From Cliona cf. orientalis (Eukaryota > Porifera > Demospongiae > Clionaida > Clionaidae), in contig OZ005695.1 of NCBI GenBank assembly GCA_963930775.1, positions 2,356,001 through 2,420,000 on the forward strand: a stretch of 64,000 nt of DNA, given 5' to 3'. The translations under genes and the position numbers were made by a program. The notes beneath the pieces were generated by a model that had not been told where the DNA came from, made no database searches, and saw nothing but the letters and a program-made list of their open reading frames with translations. This document shows, piece after piece, positions 19,709 to 30,800 of the stretch. Each line of letters opens with the position of its first letter. Position 1 is the first letter of the stretch.

Positions 19709-20165
19709 ATCCCCTTGCCAATGTTTAAATATCACGACCCCCCTGCCAAACCATTTAATGTTTAAATGCCACGACCCCCCTGCCAAACATATTTAACGCC
19801 ATGACCCCCTGTCAAACTATTTAATATTTAAATGCCACGACCCCCCTGCCAAACCATTTAATGTTTAAATGCCATGACCCCCCTGCCAAACATATTTAAC
19901 GCCATGACCCCCTGTCAAACTATTTAATATTTAAATGCCACGACCCCCCTGCCAAACTATTTAATGTTTAAACGCCACGACCCCCTGCCAAACGTATTTC
20001 AATGTTTAAACGCCACAACCCCCCTGCCAAACATATTTCAATGTTTAAATGCCATGACCCCCGCCGAGTGTATTAAAATTATGTAATGTTTAAATACCTC
20101 GACCCCCTGCCAAACGTAATGTTTGAATATACTACCCCTTGGTTTAAATGCCCTACCAAATATAT
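19709..20165. repeat. Minisatellite with 103-bp higher-order unit
   Basis: Repeats of 29-38 bp around CCACGACCCCCCTGCCAAAC and ATTTAATGTTTAAATG. Three sub-repeats form a block that recurs after 103 bases (AAACCATTTA at 19748 and 19851). Copies decay toward the right end. Confidence 0.85.
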
Positions 20166-20319
20166 TTTTACTGTTTAAGCACTCGACGACTCTGCTAAAC
20201 GTTAATGATAATGAGACCAGTCATTTCCCCTCTAATAATTTTATGTGTCATTAAAACGAAAGCACTCGACCATTGACACTTTTGGCATTCTATTCTATTA
20301 TAAAAGCAATTGTACGTAG

Positions 20320-21309
20320 TCTATACACACCAACTCTACTATATGGTCTATTGTGAACTGCAGTCTAATGTGTGTATATAGTGAGTCTAATCAATGCAAT
20401 ATTGACACTTTAGACACTTTAGACATGGCCTTATTATAGATCTATTAATTAAAGTCACCGTAGATCTAGTTTATACACACTAACTTTATACAGTCTATTG
20501 TGAATTCCATTCTAATGTGTGTATATAGTGAGTCTAATCAATGCAATATTGACACTTTAGACACTTTAGACATGGCCTTATTATAGATCTATTAATTAAA
20601 GTCACCGTAGATCTAGTTTATACACACCAACTTTATACAGTCTATTGTGAACTGCAGTCTAATGTGTGTATAAAGTTAGTCTAATCAATGCAATATTGAC
20701 ACATTAGACACTTTAGACATGGCCTTATTATAGATCTATTAATTAAATTCACCGTAGATCTAGTTTATACACACTAACTTTATACAGTCTATTGTGAATT
20801 CCATTCTAATGTGTGTATATAGTGAGTCTAATCAATGCAATATTGACACATTAGACACTTTAGACATGGCCTTATTATAGATCTATTAATTAAAGTCACC
20901 GTAGATCTAGTTTATACACACTAACTTTATACAGTCTATTGTGAATTCCATTCTAATGTGTGTATATAGTGAGTCTAATCAATGCAATATTGACACTTTA
21001 GACACTTTAGACATGGCCTTATTATAGATCTATTAATTAAAGTCACCGTAGATCTAGTTTATACACACCAACTTTATACAGTCTATTGTGAACTGCAGTC
21101 TAATGTGTGTATAAAGTTAGTCTAATCAATGCAATATTGACACATTAGACACTTTAGACATGGCCTTATTATAGATCTATTAATTAAAGTCACCGTAGAT
21201 CTAGTTTATACACACCAACTTTATACAGTATATTGTGAACTGCAGTCTAATGTGTGTATATAGTTAGTCTAATTAATGCAATATTGACACATTAGACACT
21301 TTAGACATT
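20320..21309. repeat. Satellite with exact 147-bp period, about 6.7 copies
   Basis: The marker ACATGGCC falls at 20423, 20570, 20717, 20864, 21011 and 21158, and ACATTC at 21305: six spacings of exactly 147. Two unit versions alternate irregularly (GTGAACTGCAGTC or GTGAATTCCATTC; order A,B,A,B,B,A,A). Each unit has inverted segments around CTAACTTTATACACA. Confidence 0.95.
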
Positions 21310-21540
21310 CTCTGGTAATAACTAATGTTAAGGCCATAGTAATATTGTGTATTGCTTGATAAAATGTAGTGGTACTTTTGATACTTTACACTTTAGACAA
21401 TTACACTTTATATTCTACACTTAATACTAAACAATACCATAATATACACTTATATATAATAGGTATAAAGTATAATATGTCTAAATAGCCAATATTGCAC
21501 CTTCCTCATAAATGCCATGCATCCCGAGTTCAGATTTAGC

Positions 21541-24241
21541 CATTTAAAGCATATTACTATCGCCAACTGTACCTTCACCAAAAATAAAGGCGTAGAATCT
21601 ACGGTGGACATTATACAGCATAGCTTACAGCCAATGACACCATTTTTGAATACAACACTTATGATGTGCAACTTCAGAAATAATACTCTTCTTAATGATT
21701 ATGGCGCTATTCTTAAGATATACTCAGATAAAGTATCATTGATTAACAGTAACTTTACTGAAAACAATTCCACAGCCATATCACTAACAAGTGCTTATCT
21801 CAACCTATACGGTAATATATCGTTTGAAAATAATTCTGCTAGACTTGGAGGAGCAATGAAAATTAATGAGGCATCAATTGTATTTGTATATCGTGGTACG
21901 AACGTGAGCTTCATTAACAACAGGGCAGAGGAGAAAGGAGGTGCCATCTATGTAAAAACGTCTTGCATGGACTCATCTGTATCTACTCTCGTTTGCTTCA
22001 TTCAACCAGCCCCACCATATTACATGACCGCAATAAATGAATTCACACAACAGATGACAATCGAATTTGTCAACAATTCTGCAAAGGTCTCTGGAGATGC
22101 TTTATATGGTGGAGACTTTGATCAATGTTGTACAACTCTGCCATACTCACTAAATAAAATGTTGACTTCTAAACATTACAATTATTCTATTGACATTTTT
22201 AATGCTCTCTTTAACATGGAGAAACAACCAAGATTATCAGCAATATCCTCCGATCCACGTAAAGTGTGCTTTTGCAATAAATCATCATCTCAGTATAAAA
22301 TCCTGCACCACAATGAAAAAACCAATCCAAAAATATCCCGGGCAAGAATTTACAGTATCAGTTATTACGATAGGGCAAAATGGAAGTTCCGCCAAAGGAA
22401 GAGTAAATGCAAGTTTTCTGAATGAAAATTTTCCAAGCCATAGGCTATTTAGAGTAAGCTATCCTGTTCTGATTGATGAGTGTGTCAACCTGACCTTCAT
22501 TATGCAGTCAAATAGAAGCCGTGCACAGCTTACCTTTGCTCCTGAAACCACTGGTACTTACTGTAATATCAACACAGTGGATGCGATCGTAAAAATTCTT
22601 CCATGTCCACTAGGTTTTCGACTATCACATACTGCTCCGTATGTTTGCTCATGTGATCCATTTCTATCAAAATTCTTTATGTTTAACCTACAAATCACCT
22701 GTAGCATTAACAATCAGACAATCTCAGTTCCACAAAAAGCAATTTGGTTTGGCTGCTTCAACTCAGAACAACAAAATCATTCCTCACTGAACTGTGACAG
22801 CCTGGTTGTGACACCAAATTGTGATCACTGTCATTATGCACCAAGTAACAGCAAAACTGTCGAGATACCACTAATAAATCTTGATGAGCAGTGCTCTGAA
22901 GGTCACACAGGGATAATGTGTGGAACTTGCAAGCCAGGATACAGTCGAGTCCTTGATGACCTAATGAATTGTCAGAAAGGCTGTACTTATACAAATTTAC
23001 CCATACTTTTAATTGCGTTTTTGGCATCTGTAATTCTTTTACTTGTTCTCATCAAAGCTCTCAACATAACTGTCACTGAAGGAACAATCAATGGTATTCT
23101 GGTGTACACAACGGTCATGGAGACTCATCACAGCTACTTCTCTGAGAATCTTTCAGGTTTTGGACAAGGCTGCTGGGTCTTTATCTCGTGGATAAACCTC
23201 ACGTTAGGATTCAAAGCTTGCTTCTACAAAGGAATGAATGGCTACAAACAAATATGGATTATCTTTGGACAAGCAATCGTCTCCTTTCTCTTTCTACTCA
23301 CAGTCATCTTGCTGGGTCGAAGGTTCATATTCTTCACGAGACTATTAGGGAGGAATATAGTGCATGTTCTTGCTACACTTGTAGCCATGATATATTCCAA
23401 CCTCCTTTTTGCTATCATTGTCTCATTTCAATTTGCTACCCTACATATATCTACAATTAACGACACTCAGTACTCCGAAAGTGTTTGGTACTATGACGGA
23501 AGCATACCCTATCTAGGTCTTAAGCACGCTCCATTGTTTATCATCGCATTGATATGCTCACTATTCATGCTCTACTTCATGAGTTCACTTCTTTTCATCC
23601 AGTGTCTCCAAAAGAGGTCTGAGATTCCTTGCTTACGTTGGGTTGAGAGACTTAGGCCATTTTATGAAGCCTACACTGGACCATGTCGTGACCACTATCG
23701 TTTTTGGCCTGGATTTCTACTCTTGGTACGAACGGGATTGTTCATCATGAATTACTTAGTACCATCACACATTGGCACATTGTTTCAAATACAGATGCTT
23801 GTCATGGCTATAAGCTTTATGCTTATCATATCTCTGGCTTGCATTTCTCCACAAGGAGTCTACAAAAGGTGGCCTATTAACATCCTAGAGTTCTCATTTT
23901 ATCTGAACCTTTGCATTACTAGTGGATTCTTGAGCTTTAACTACAACAAGCAAAAGAATGTGTCCGTTGTCTACACATCAGTCAGCATTGCAGCAATCAC
24001 ATTCTTTGGAATTCTGGTATATCACTGCTATAGTCAAGTCAAGAGTACAAAAGCATGGAAGAAGCTTTCTACTTGGACATCAGTCCGAACTAGCTTTGTC
24101 CGCAATCGTGCAAAGCAGCCAGATCATCATAGTGATGACTTTGAAAATGAGGAATTTGATGAGAGAGATCAACTACTGCCTCAAGCACTACCGTCTGTGA
24201 TTAGGTTTGATCACCTACGCGAACCACTCGTGGAAGCATAA
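21541..24241 (+). pseudogene. Gene 3 (clade I, beta type), 3' half
   Basis: Homology resumes at CATTTAAAGC, in frame with HLKHITIANCTFTKNKG of gene 4, and continues through the beta-helix. At about 22287-22300 (TCATCATCTCAGTATAAAAT) there are four extra bases relative to gene 6, shifting the frame. The downstream frame is then open to TAA at 24239-24241 and includes YPGQEFTVSV, the EGF-like knot, all hydrophobic segments, ERDQLL and REPLVEA. With the 9.6 kb insertion, the lost 22 bases and the frameshift, the gene is dead as a full-length product. Its membrane half alone remains open for 683 codons. Confidence 0.85.
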
Positions 24242-24610
24242 ACAAAAAAATGACTATCATTATTAATTGTTATACTGGGTGTCTTTTTTGAAAGTGTATA
24301 CTAGTTCCATTAGCAATAAAGAGTGTGTTTATAGCAGCTTGTATATTAGGGCATACATTATTTTTAAGTGGTGGTGTTATTGGCTGCAAACATCAGCGTT
24401 GATTACCAAACAGAATGTTTTAAAGGTACACAGCATAGGTGGTTCAGTCACAGTTACAGTGTAAACAGTAAACATGATGTTATAATTAGGCAAGTGCACC
24501 TAAAAAAAACTGAAATGTGTACAGATAGTCAACAGTAAACTATGAGCACTTTAGATAATGGAAAATTGCTGTAATAGATTACAGACTCATGATGTAGTAA
24601 CCAGAGTGAT
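24242..24610 (+). other. Clade I 3' flank of gene 3 with AATAAA
   Basis: Nearly identical to 657-1020. AATAAA at 24315-24320 is the candidate poly(A) signal. This is the left part of a long segment duplicated from the gene 1 flank. Confidence 0.5.
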
Positions 24611-24949
24611 TTAGATCCTACTTGTAACAAATACTGTAATCTGATTGGTTAAACTGAAGTATCTATCCTTCATAGAAAATCATGTAAGCTCTGTAGAAAA
24701 TCATGTAAAGCTCTGTAGAAAATTATGTAAATTTTCTTGCCTATGGCTAGGGTTGTTGCTAGGCAGCAGTTTATGTGTCTAGCTTTTGGGCATTGTTGCT
24801 AGGATCTAAACATGTTAGACACTGTTTAGTCGGTTTCTATGTGATTTAGAAGACCTCAGGGCTCAGTAGAACCCTCGCTTCGCTCGGGATTCTACACAGA
24901 GCCCTTTGGTCTTCTAAATCACATAGAAACCTCCTAAACAGTGTCTAAC
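24611..24949. mobile_element. Double-hairpin MITE, copy 2
   Basis: Module 1 (24611-24809) is bounded by TTAGATCCTA and TAGGATCTAA. Module 2 (24814-24949) is bounded by GTTAGACACTGTTTAG and its exact reverse complement, with an inner stem GGTTTCTATGTGATTTAGAA. The paralogous flank at 1020-1036 lacks it, so insertion came after the segmental duplication. Confidence 0.75.
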
Positions 24950-24973
24950 TATTATATAGCTAATGTTATGATA

Positions 24974-25489
24974 CATTACTGTAGCACTTGTATACAAGTC
25001 CCAAGATTTTCTTTCCAGGAAAAGAAAATCTCAGGACTTGAGTGGGAATCGAACCCACACACTCATATCTCTGGTGTGATGCTCTACCAGTTGAGCTATA
25101 CCAAGCCACTGGGAGCAAGCTGGTGGGGAGGAAGGATATACAAATGCTGGTTCTTGGTACCCATTACATCAGAAAGTAACTTTCTCTTATGGAACACTGT
25201 GACTCTCAGCTAGATGCACTAGCTACCAGGCCTAACTCATCAATAATTCATTACTGTAGCACTTGTATATATATACAAGTCCCAAGATTTTATTTCCCAT
25301 CTTAACATTTCCGGTGAAAATCTCGGGACTTGTATACAAGTGCTACAGTGACGAGTTAGGCCGGATGGCCAGTGCATCTAGCTGAGAGCTGCAGTGATGG
25401 TATCGTCACTGCCAGGTTTGTTCCATAAGGCAAAGTTGCTTTCTGATGTAATGAGCACCAAGAACCAGCACTTGTATACCCTTCCTCCA
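24974..25489 (-). mobile_element. tRNA-derived inverted-repeat element, copy 2
   Basis: Same structure and borders as 1042-1557, with few differences, because both lie in one segmental duplication. The tail relic again starts exactly at its right edge. Confidence 0.6.
25035..25107 (-). tRNA. tRNA-like sequence, copy 2 (not a working tRNA gene)
   Basis: 73 bases, with the same cloverleaf, boxes A and B and anticodon loop CCAGAGA as the copy at 1103-1175. The T arm has one change (GGTTCGATTC). Confidence 0.4.
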
Positions 25490-25693
25490 GTCAAGAGTAC
25501 AAAAGCATGGAAGAAGCTTTCAACTTGGACATCAGTCCAAGCTAGGTTTGTCCGCAATCGCACAAAGCAGCCGGATCATTATAGTGATAACTTTGAACAT
25601 GAGAAAGATGAGGAATGAGATAAGAGAGATCAACTACTTTCTCAAGCTGTGATTAGGTTTGATCACCTACGCGAACCACTTGTGGAAGCATAA
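25490..25693 (+). pseudogene. Duplicated clade I gene tail, copy 2
   Basis: Sister of 1558-1760. The first 40 or so codons (KSTKAWKKLSTWTSV) are still open; the frame is then lost by small changes before the REPLVEA codons. Confidence 0.75.
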
Positions 25694-26507
25694 ACAAAAG
25701 AATGACTATCATAATTAGTAACTGCTTTCTGGGTGTCTTTTTTGAAAACGTAGACTAGTTCCATTAGCAATAAGGAGTGTACTGCAATAGATTTTATGAC
25801 AATTACTTATGCAGCTTGTGTGTCAGAGCAGAGGTTCATTATTATTAAGTGGTGGCGTTATTGGCAGCAAACATCAGTATTGATTACCAAAATTAGAATG
25901 TTTCCAAGGAACACAGCGTAGGTGGTAACAGCTGCTAATTATAAGTCATCAGTCACAGTTAGTGTAAACAGTAGCTAAACATTAGGCAAGAACCTATTTG
26001 GTAAAGAAACTGAAATGTGTACAGATAGTCAAAAGTAAACTGTGAGCACTTTAGATAATGGAAACTTGCTGTAATAGATCAAATAATCAGATGTAGAAAC
26101 CAGAGTGATATAATAATATTATGATATGTTGATAACAGAGCACATATCATAGACCTTCCATTCATATTATTTGGCTGAACTGTGCTAGAGCTCAGCATCA
26201 CAGACCCTTCTGTGTTAATAGCCAGCTGATCTGTACTAGAGCACCACAGATCCTTCACCTCATTCATATTCTGTGTTGATAGCAGCTGAATTATTTACCG
26301 ATATGTTAGAAAAAAGGTGCATGTATTAGGCAAAATTTACTAATAAAAAGAATAATTGATATATCCTTGAAATAATATACAGTTACTGCTTTGATACTCA
26401 CCATTAATTTTACACTGATTTCTTTATAAGATAATAGCTAGATTACTCTGCAAAACTATAGTACTAGTGTCTAAAGATACATCAACCATACTATAGAGAA
26501 GAGATAT
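25694..26507 (+). other. Spacer: 3' flank copy and dead clade II-type promoter
   Basis: Parallels 1761-2581. The dead leader from about 26390 ends in TATAGAGAAGAGATAT. No gene is seen. Confidence 0.45.
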
Positions 26508-26605
26508 ATGTCAGGAGCACTGCCATTTAGGCAAGTTCCACCGCTACTCTTCCTACTCCCTGTGATTGTTCAGAGTCGGCCACAATAAAATTGTTACTAT
26601 GTAGG
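26508..26605 (+). pseudogene. Clade II 5' stub upstream of gene 4
   Basis: ATG is retained (26508). It reads MSGALPFRQVPPLLFLLPVI and then VQSRPQ before an in-frame TAA. Homology to genes 7-9 ends near 26600. Confidence 0.7.
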
Positions 26606-27349
26606 TATACAATAATATTAGAAATACTATATTTTTTAGGCAGTATAGTAATAATTATACTTTCGATATTATCTAATCCATTATCTGCTAAATTGCTAGT
26701 ACAACGGAATTAATGACAAGCTTTAATTGTCCCAACATCTAGTAAGTTTTCGGAATCAGATTCTAAGTAGCATTAACAGAGTCTATTCCTATGTATTTTG
26801 ACTGCGATACGTTGGGCTGTATTCGTTTCCTGTATCTTAATCACTATTATCACAATATTATAATGAAGCCCACTAGCACAATGACTGCTTGGACTGTGTG
26901 ATAAAGTACCATATTCCACATCAGTGGAGCTTTGTCCCAAACTGAACGATTATGGCAAAAGGGAACTGATATGGCAATTGAACCAAGGATCCCAAACCAT
27001 ACAGTGCATGTCCTATTCCAAACAATAATCCCTTCATATGCAGTGGAGCTTGAACAAAAACAGAAATGAATACAGTTCAATCATTGTTGGAGGACTATCA
27101 TCAGATGGGATTGAATATCCCGATGCCTATATACTCTTGCTTTGAAAATTGCACTTGCCAGTAGGTTCCGGTCTGATTTATTCCCAGCGGCTTATAGTAA
27201 GATACTGATTCCATACTCAGCATGCAGAATCATGACACTGGTAAAGAAAATGAGGATTGAAATGAACATCCTTGTTGTAGTTCTCACTCTGGGGATGCAC
27301 TTGTGGCACACAGGGTGTATGATGGTCTGATATAAGACAATTGCGAACA
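26606..27349. repeat. Spacer module, copy 2
   Basis: Parallels 2681-3449 with small indels. A 76-codon minus-strand frame here is not kept in other copies. Confidence 0.45.
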
Positions 27350-27443
27350 CTTAAAACGGCTAAGACCATTTTTTGATTCAGAAGATGGGTCCATGCCGCA
27401 ATGATTATCACTACCGTGAACCACTCCTTGGTGACAATTATAG
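27350..27443 (+). pseudogene. Internally deleted third-lineage C-terminal relic
   Basis: AAGACCATTTTTTGATTC (the RPF start of the family segment) is joined after about 40 bases to ACCGTGAACCACTCCTTGGT (REPLL tail). About 450 bases present at 3450-4004 are missing. Confidence 0.55.
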
Positions 27444-27770
27444 GTACATTTACTTAGTGGAACAGTCCGTACTTTATTTCACATTCATTTTTATGTAGGT
27501 GTACAATACTATAATATTTTAATTAGCCTGTTTAGTCCTTCTGCTGCATTATTATGCTTTTGGTATTCTCTAATGCATTATCTGCTAAAACTGTTATTAC
27601 AACAAAATTTAATGTTAGTTTCAGTTTATATATGACATGCTTTTATGTCCCAACATCTACTTATTATATGTAACACACTTTTAATTCATTGTCCTGACTT
27701 CAAGCTATCAAAACAACTGTAATGCATGGGTATTAATTTATTTCCATACTGCAATCTCAAATCCAAAACT
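27444..27770. other. AT-rich spacer
   Basis: Contains the GGAACAGTCCGTACTTTATT motif that follows third-lineage tails. No gene is seen. Confidence 0.35.
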
Positions 27771-27898
27771 CTGATTCAGTTTATTTTCAGTTTGAAGTAT
27801 TACCACTACAGTAACTAGCTACAGATTGAAGCAGCAGAGATCTTGGATAGCACTATAACCATCTTTGTAGCCACACTATGTAAGTATTGAGTGCAGTC
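27771..27898 (+). promoter_or_regulatory. Clade I promoter/5' leader, gene 4
   Basis: CTGATTCAGTTTATTTTCAG, AGCTACAGATTGAAGCAGCA and GAGATCTTGGATAGCACTAT are kept. The position of the usual initiator reads TTG (27887). Confidence 0.5.
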
Positions 27899-30800
27899 AT
27901 GGAAGGAGTGCTAGTCTTCTTTCTTTTACTAGCTTTGCTGCTGTTCTGCCCTATAGCTAGTCTTCATGTCACTCTGAACCAACAGCTTATCTTATACGTA
28001 AAGAGAAGTAACAAGTCTCAATGTCCAGTTGATATTCAGATTACTGAGTGTCAAACTTTAGACTGGTATAGTGCACATTTCAATTCTTCATTCGTGTCAA
28101 ATACAAAAATGTTGTTTGAAGAGGGAGGACACGAGCTGAAGAATACCATCGTGATAGATAATTGTCACAATTTCACTATGATTGGAAATGGGAGTGTAGA
28201 GAACCTCAATGGTGGCTTACCACAACCAACTAGTACAATCTACTGTGATAAACAGTCCAGTGCTGGATTTTTTTTCTTAAACTCAAGCAATGTTAGCATC
28301 AAAAACCTGGAATTTAGATTTTGCGGTGGACAAAATGATCAATATAACTGGCACAATATCTCTGCTAGCTTAAGTTTTGATTCAGTTGAAAACCTATCTC
28401 TGGACCAAGTTGTCGTAAGTGGTGCCAAGGGTCATGGTTTATATACAAAAGATATCTTTGGCACTAACTATGTAGTGGAATCAGCATTTATGAATAGCTC
28501 TAGGCATCAAAATTTTAGTCAAAGTGGAAATGCAAGGTTCAATTTCAGTACACAACAATTGCTAACATCTTCTTTAGTGTTAAATTCATCTTGGTTCATG
28601 CACAAAGAGACTTCACTTGAATATTTAATGGATGGTGGATTAGTTATTACCATAGCCTGTCCCAACATTAACATCAGCCTGGACAATGTCACTGCTAAGG
28701 GCAACACTGGTGGTCTGGGAGGTAATATAGCTATCTTTTTCATAATATTCAATGCTAAAAGCAGCAGAATAGTTATCAAAAACTGCCGTATCATGGATGG
28801 GTACGCTTTCAAAGGAGGTGGACTGGCATTCTGGTCAGAGCAGAATCATAAGACATATCATATGTTGGAGAAACACTCATTTGATCATAGTATTCTCATT
28901 ATTCGCGATACAACATTTTATAATAATCATGCATTAAATTCTAGTAGTGCTATGTATATTGCTCACTACAGTCATGACACTACAAATCATTTAAAGCATA
29001 TTACTATCACCAACTGTACCTTCACCAAAAATAAAGGCAGAGAATCTACTGTGGACATTATACAGCATAGTCTACAGCCGATGACACCATTTTTGAATAC
29101 TACAATTATGATGTGCAGCTTCAAAAGCAATATTCTTCTTAATGATTATGACGCTATTCTTAAGATATACTCTGATAAAGTGTCATTGATTAACAGTACC
29201 TTTACTGGAAACAATTCCACTGCCATATCACTAAGCAGTGCTTATCTCAACTTACACGGTAATATATTGTTTGAAAATAATTCTGCTAGGCTTGGAGGAG
29301 CCATGAAAATTAATGAGGCATCGCTTATATTTGTATATCGTGGTACACATGTGCGCTTCATTAACAACAGAGCAGAGGAGAAAGGAGGTGCCATCTATGT
29401 GAAAACATCTTGCATGGACTCATCTATATCTACTCTCGTTTGCTTCATTCAACCAGCCCCACCATATTACATGACCGCAATAAGTGAATTCACAAAACTG
29501 ATGATGCTCGAATTCATCAATAATTCTGCAAAGGTCTCTGGAGATGTATTATATGGCGGAGACTTTGATCAATGCACTACAACTCTGCCATACTCACTAA
29601 ATAAAATATGGACTCATAAATATTACAACTACACTGTTAAAATTTTTAATGCTCTATTTAAAATGGAAAAACAACAAGGATTATCAGTAATATCCTCTGA
29701 TCCACGTAAAGTGTGCTTTTGCAGTAAATCATTGCCTAGAAAACCCTGCACCACGATGAAAAAACCAAACCAAACATATCCTGGACAAGAATTTACTGTA
29801 TCAGTTGTTACAATAGGGCAAAATGGAAGCTCCGCCAAGGGAAGAGTAAATGCAAGTTTACTGAATGAAAATTTTAAAAGCCATAGGCTATTTAGAGTAA
29901 GCTATCCTGTTCTGACTGATGAATGTGTCAACTTGACCTTCATTGTGCAGTCAAACCGAAGCCATGCACAGCTCACCTTTGCTCCCGATACTGCTGGTAG
30001 TTACTGTAGAATCACTACAGTGGACATGATTGTACAAATTCTTCCATGTCCACTTGGTTTTCAACTATCACACACTGCTCCGTATATTTGCTCATGTGAT
30101 CCATTTTTAGCAAAATTCTTGATGTTTAATTTACAAATCACCTGTAGCATTGACAATCAGACAATCTCTGTTCCACAAAAAGCAATTTGGTTTGGCTGTT
30201 TAATCTTAGAACAACTAAATCAATCCTCACTGAACTGTGACAGCCTGGTTGTGACACCAAATTGTGATCACTGTCATAATGCACTAAGTAACAGCAAAAC
30301 TGTCGAGATACCACTAAAAAATCTTGATGAGCAGTGCTCTGAAGGTCACACAGGTATAATGTGTGGAACTTGCAAGCCAGGATACAGTCGAGTCCTTGGT
30401 GACCTAATGAATTGTCAAAAAGGCTGTACTTATACAAATCTACCCATACTTTTAATTGCGTTTGTGGCATCTGTAATTCTTCTACTCACTGTCATCAGAG
30501 CTCTCAACATAACTGTCACTGAAGGAACTATCAATGGTATTCTGGTGTACACAACGGTCATGCAGACTCATCACAGCTACTTCTCTGAGAATCTGTCACG
30601 TTTTGGACAAGGCTGCTGGGTCTTTATCTCGTGGATAAACCTCACGTTAGGATTCAAAGCTTGCTTCTACAAAGGAATGAATGGCTACGGACAAATATGG
30701 ATTCTCTTTGGACAAGCAATTGTCTCCTTTCTCTTTCTATTCACAGTCATCTTGCTGGGTCGAAGGTTCATATTCTTCACAAGACTATTAGGGAGGAATA

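Larger units (their letters stand above)
19354..21525. mobile_element. TIR element filled with satellites, about 2.2 kb
   Basis: The left end GGGATGTATGGCATTTAT has an inverted partner at 21508-21525 with one mismatch. A second shared segment just inside (GGTGCAATATTGGC) occurs on both sides. The left end also has a hairpin 19362-19425 with an inner perfect GGGCGC-AAA-GCGCCC stem. The interior is two tandem arrays and no gene. The right end lies 15 bases from the resumed gene 3, so it may be the element that opened this side of the insertion. Confidence 0.55.

Noticed and set aside
20320-21309. CRISPR-like array
   Set aside because: The units are contiguous 147-bp tandem repeats with no unique spacers, in eukaryotic DNA.
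19709-21309. Centromeric satellite block
   Set aside because: Only about 1.5 kb, bounded by terminal inverted repeats of a mobile element and embedded in a gene.
11954-21540. The 9.6 kb insertion as an ordinary intron of gene 3
   Set aside because: No GT donor at the border, 22 coding bases are missing, all paralogues are uninterrupted here, and the 3' half has a frameshift.
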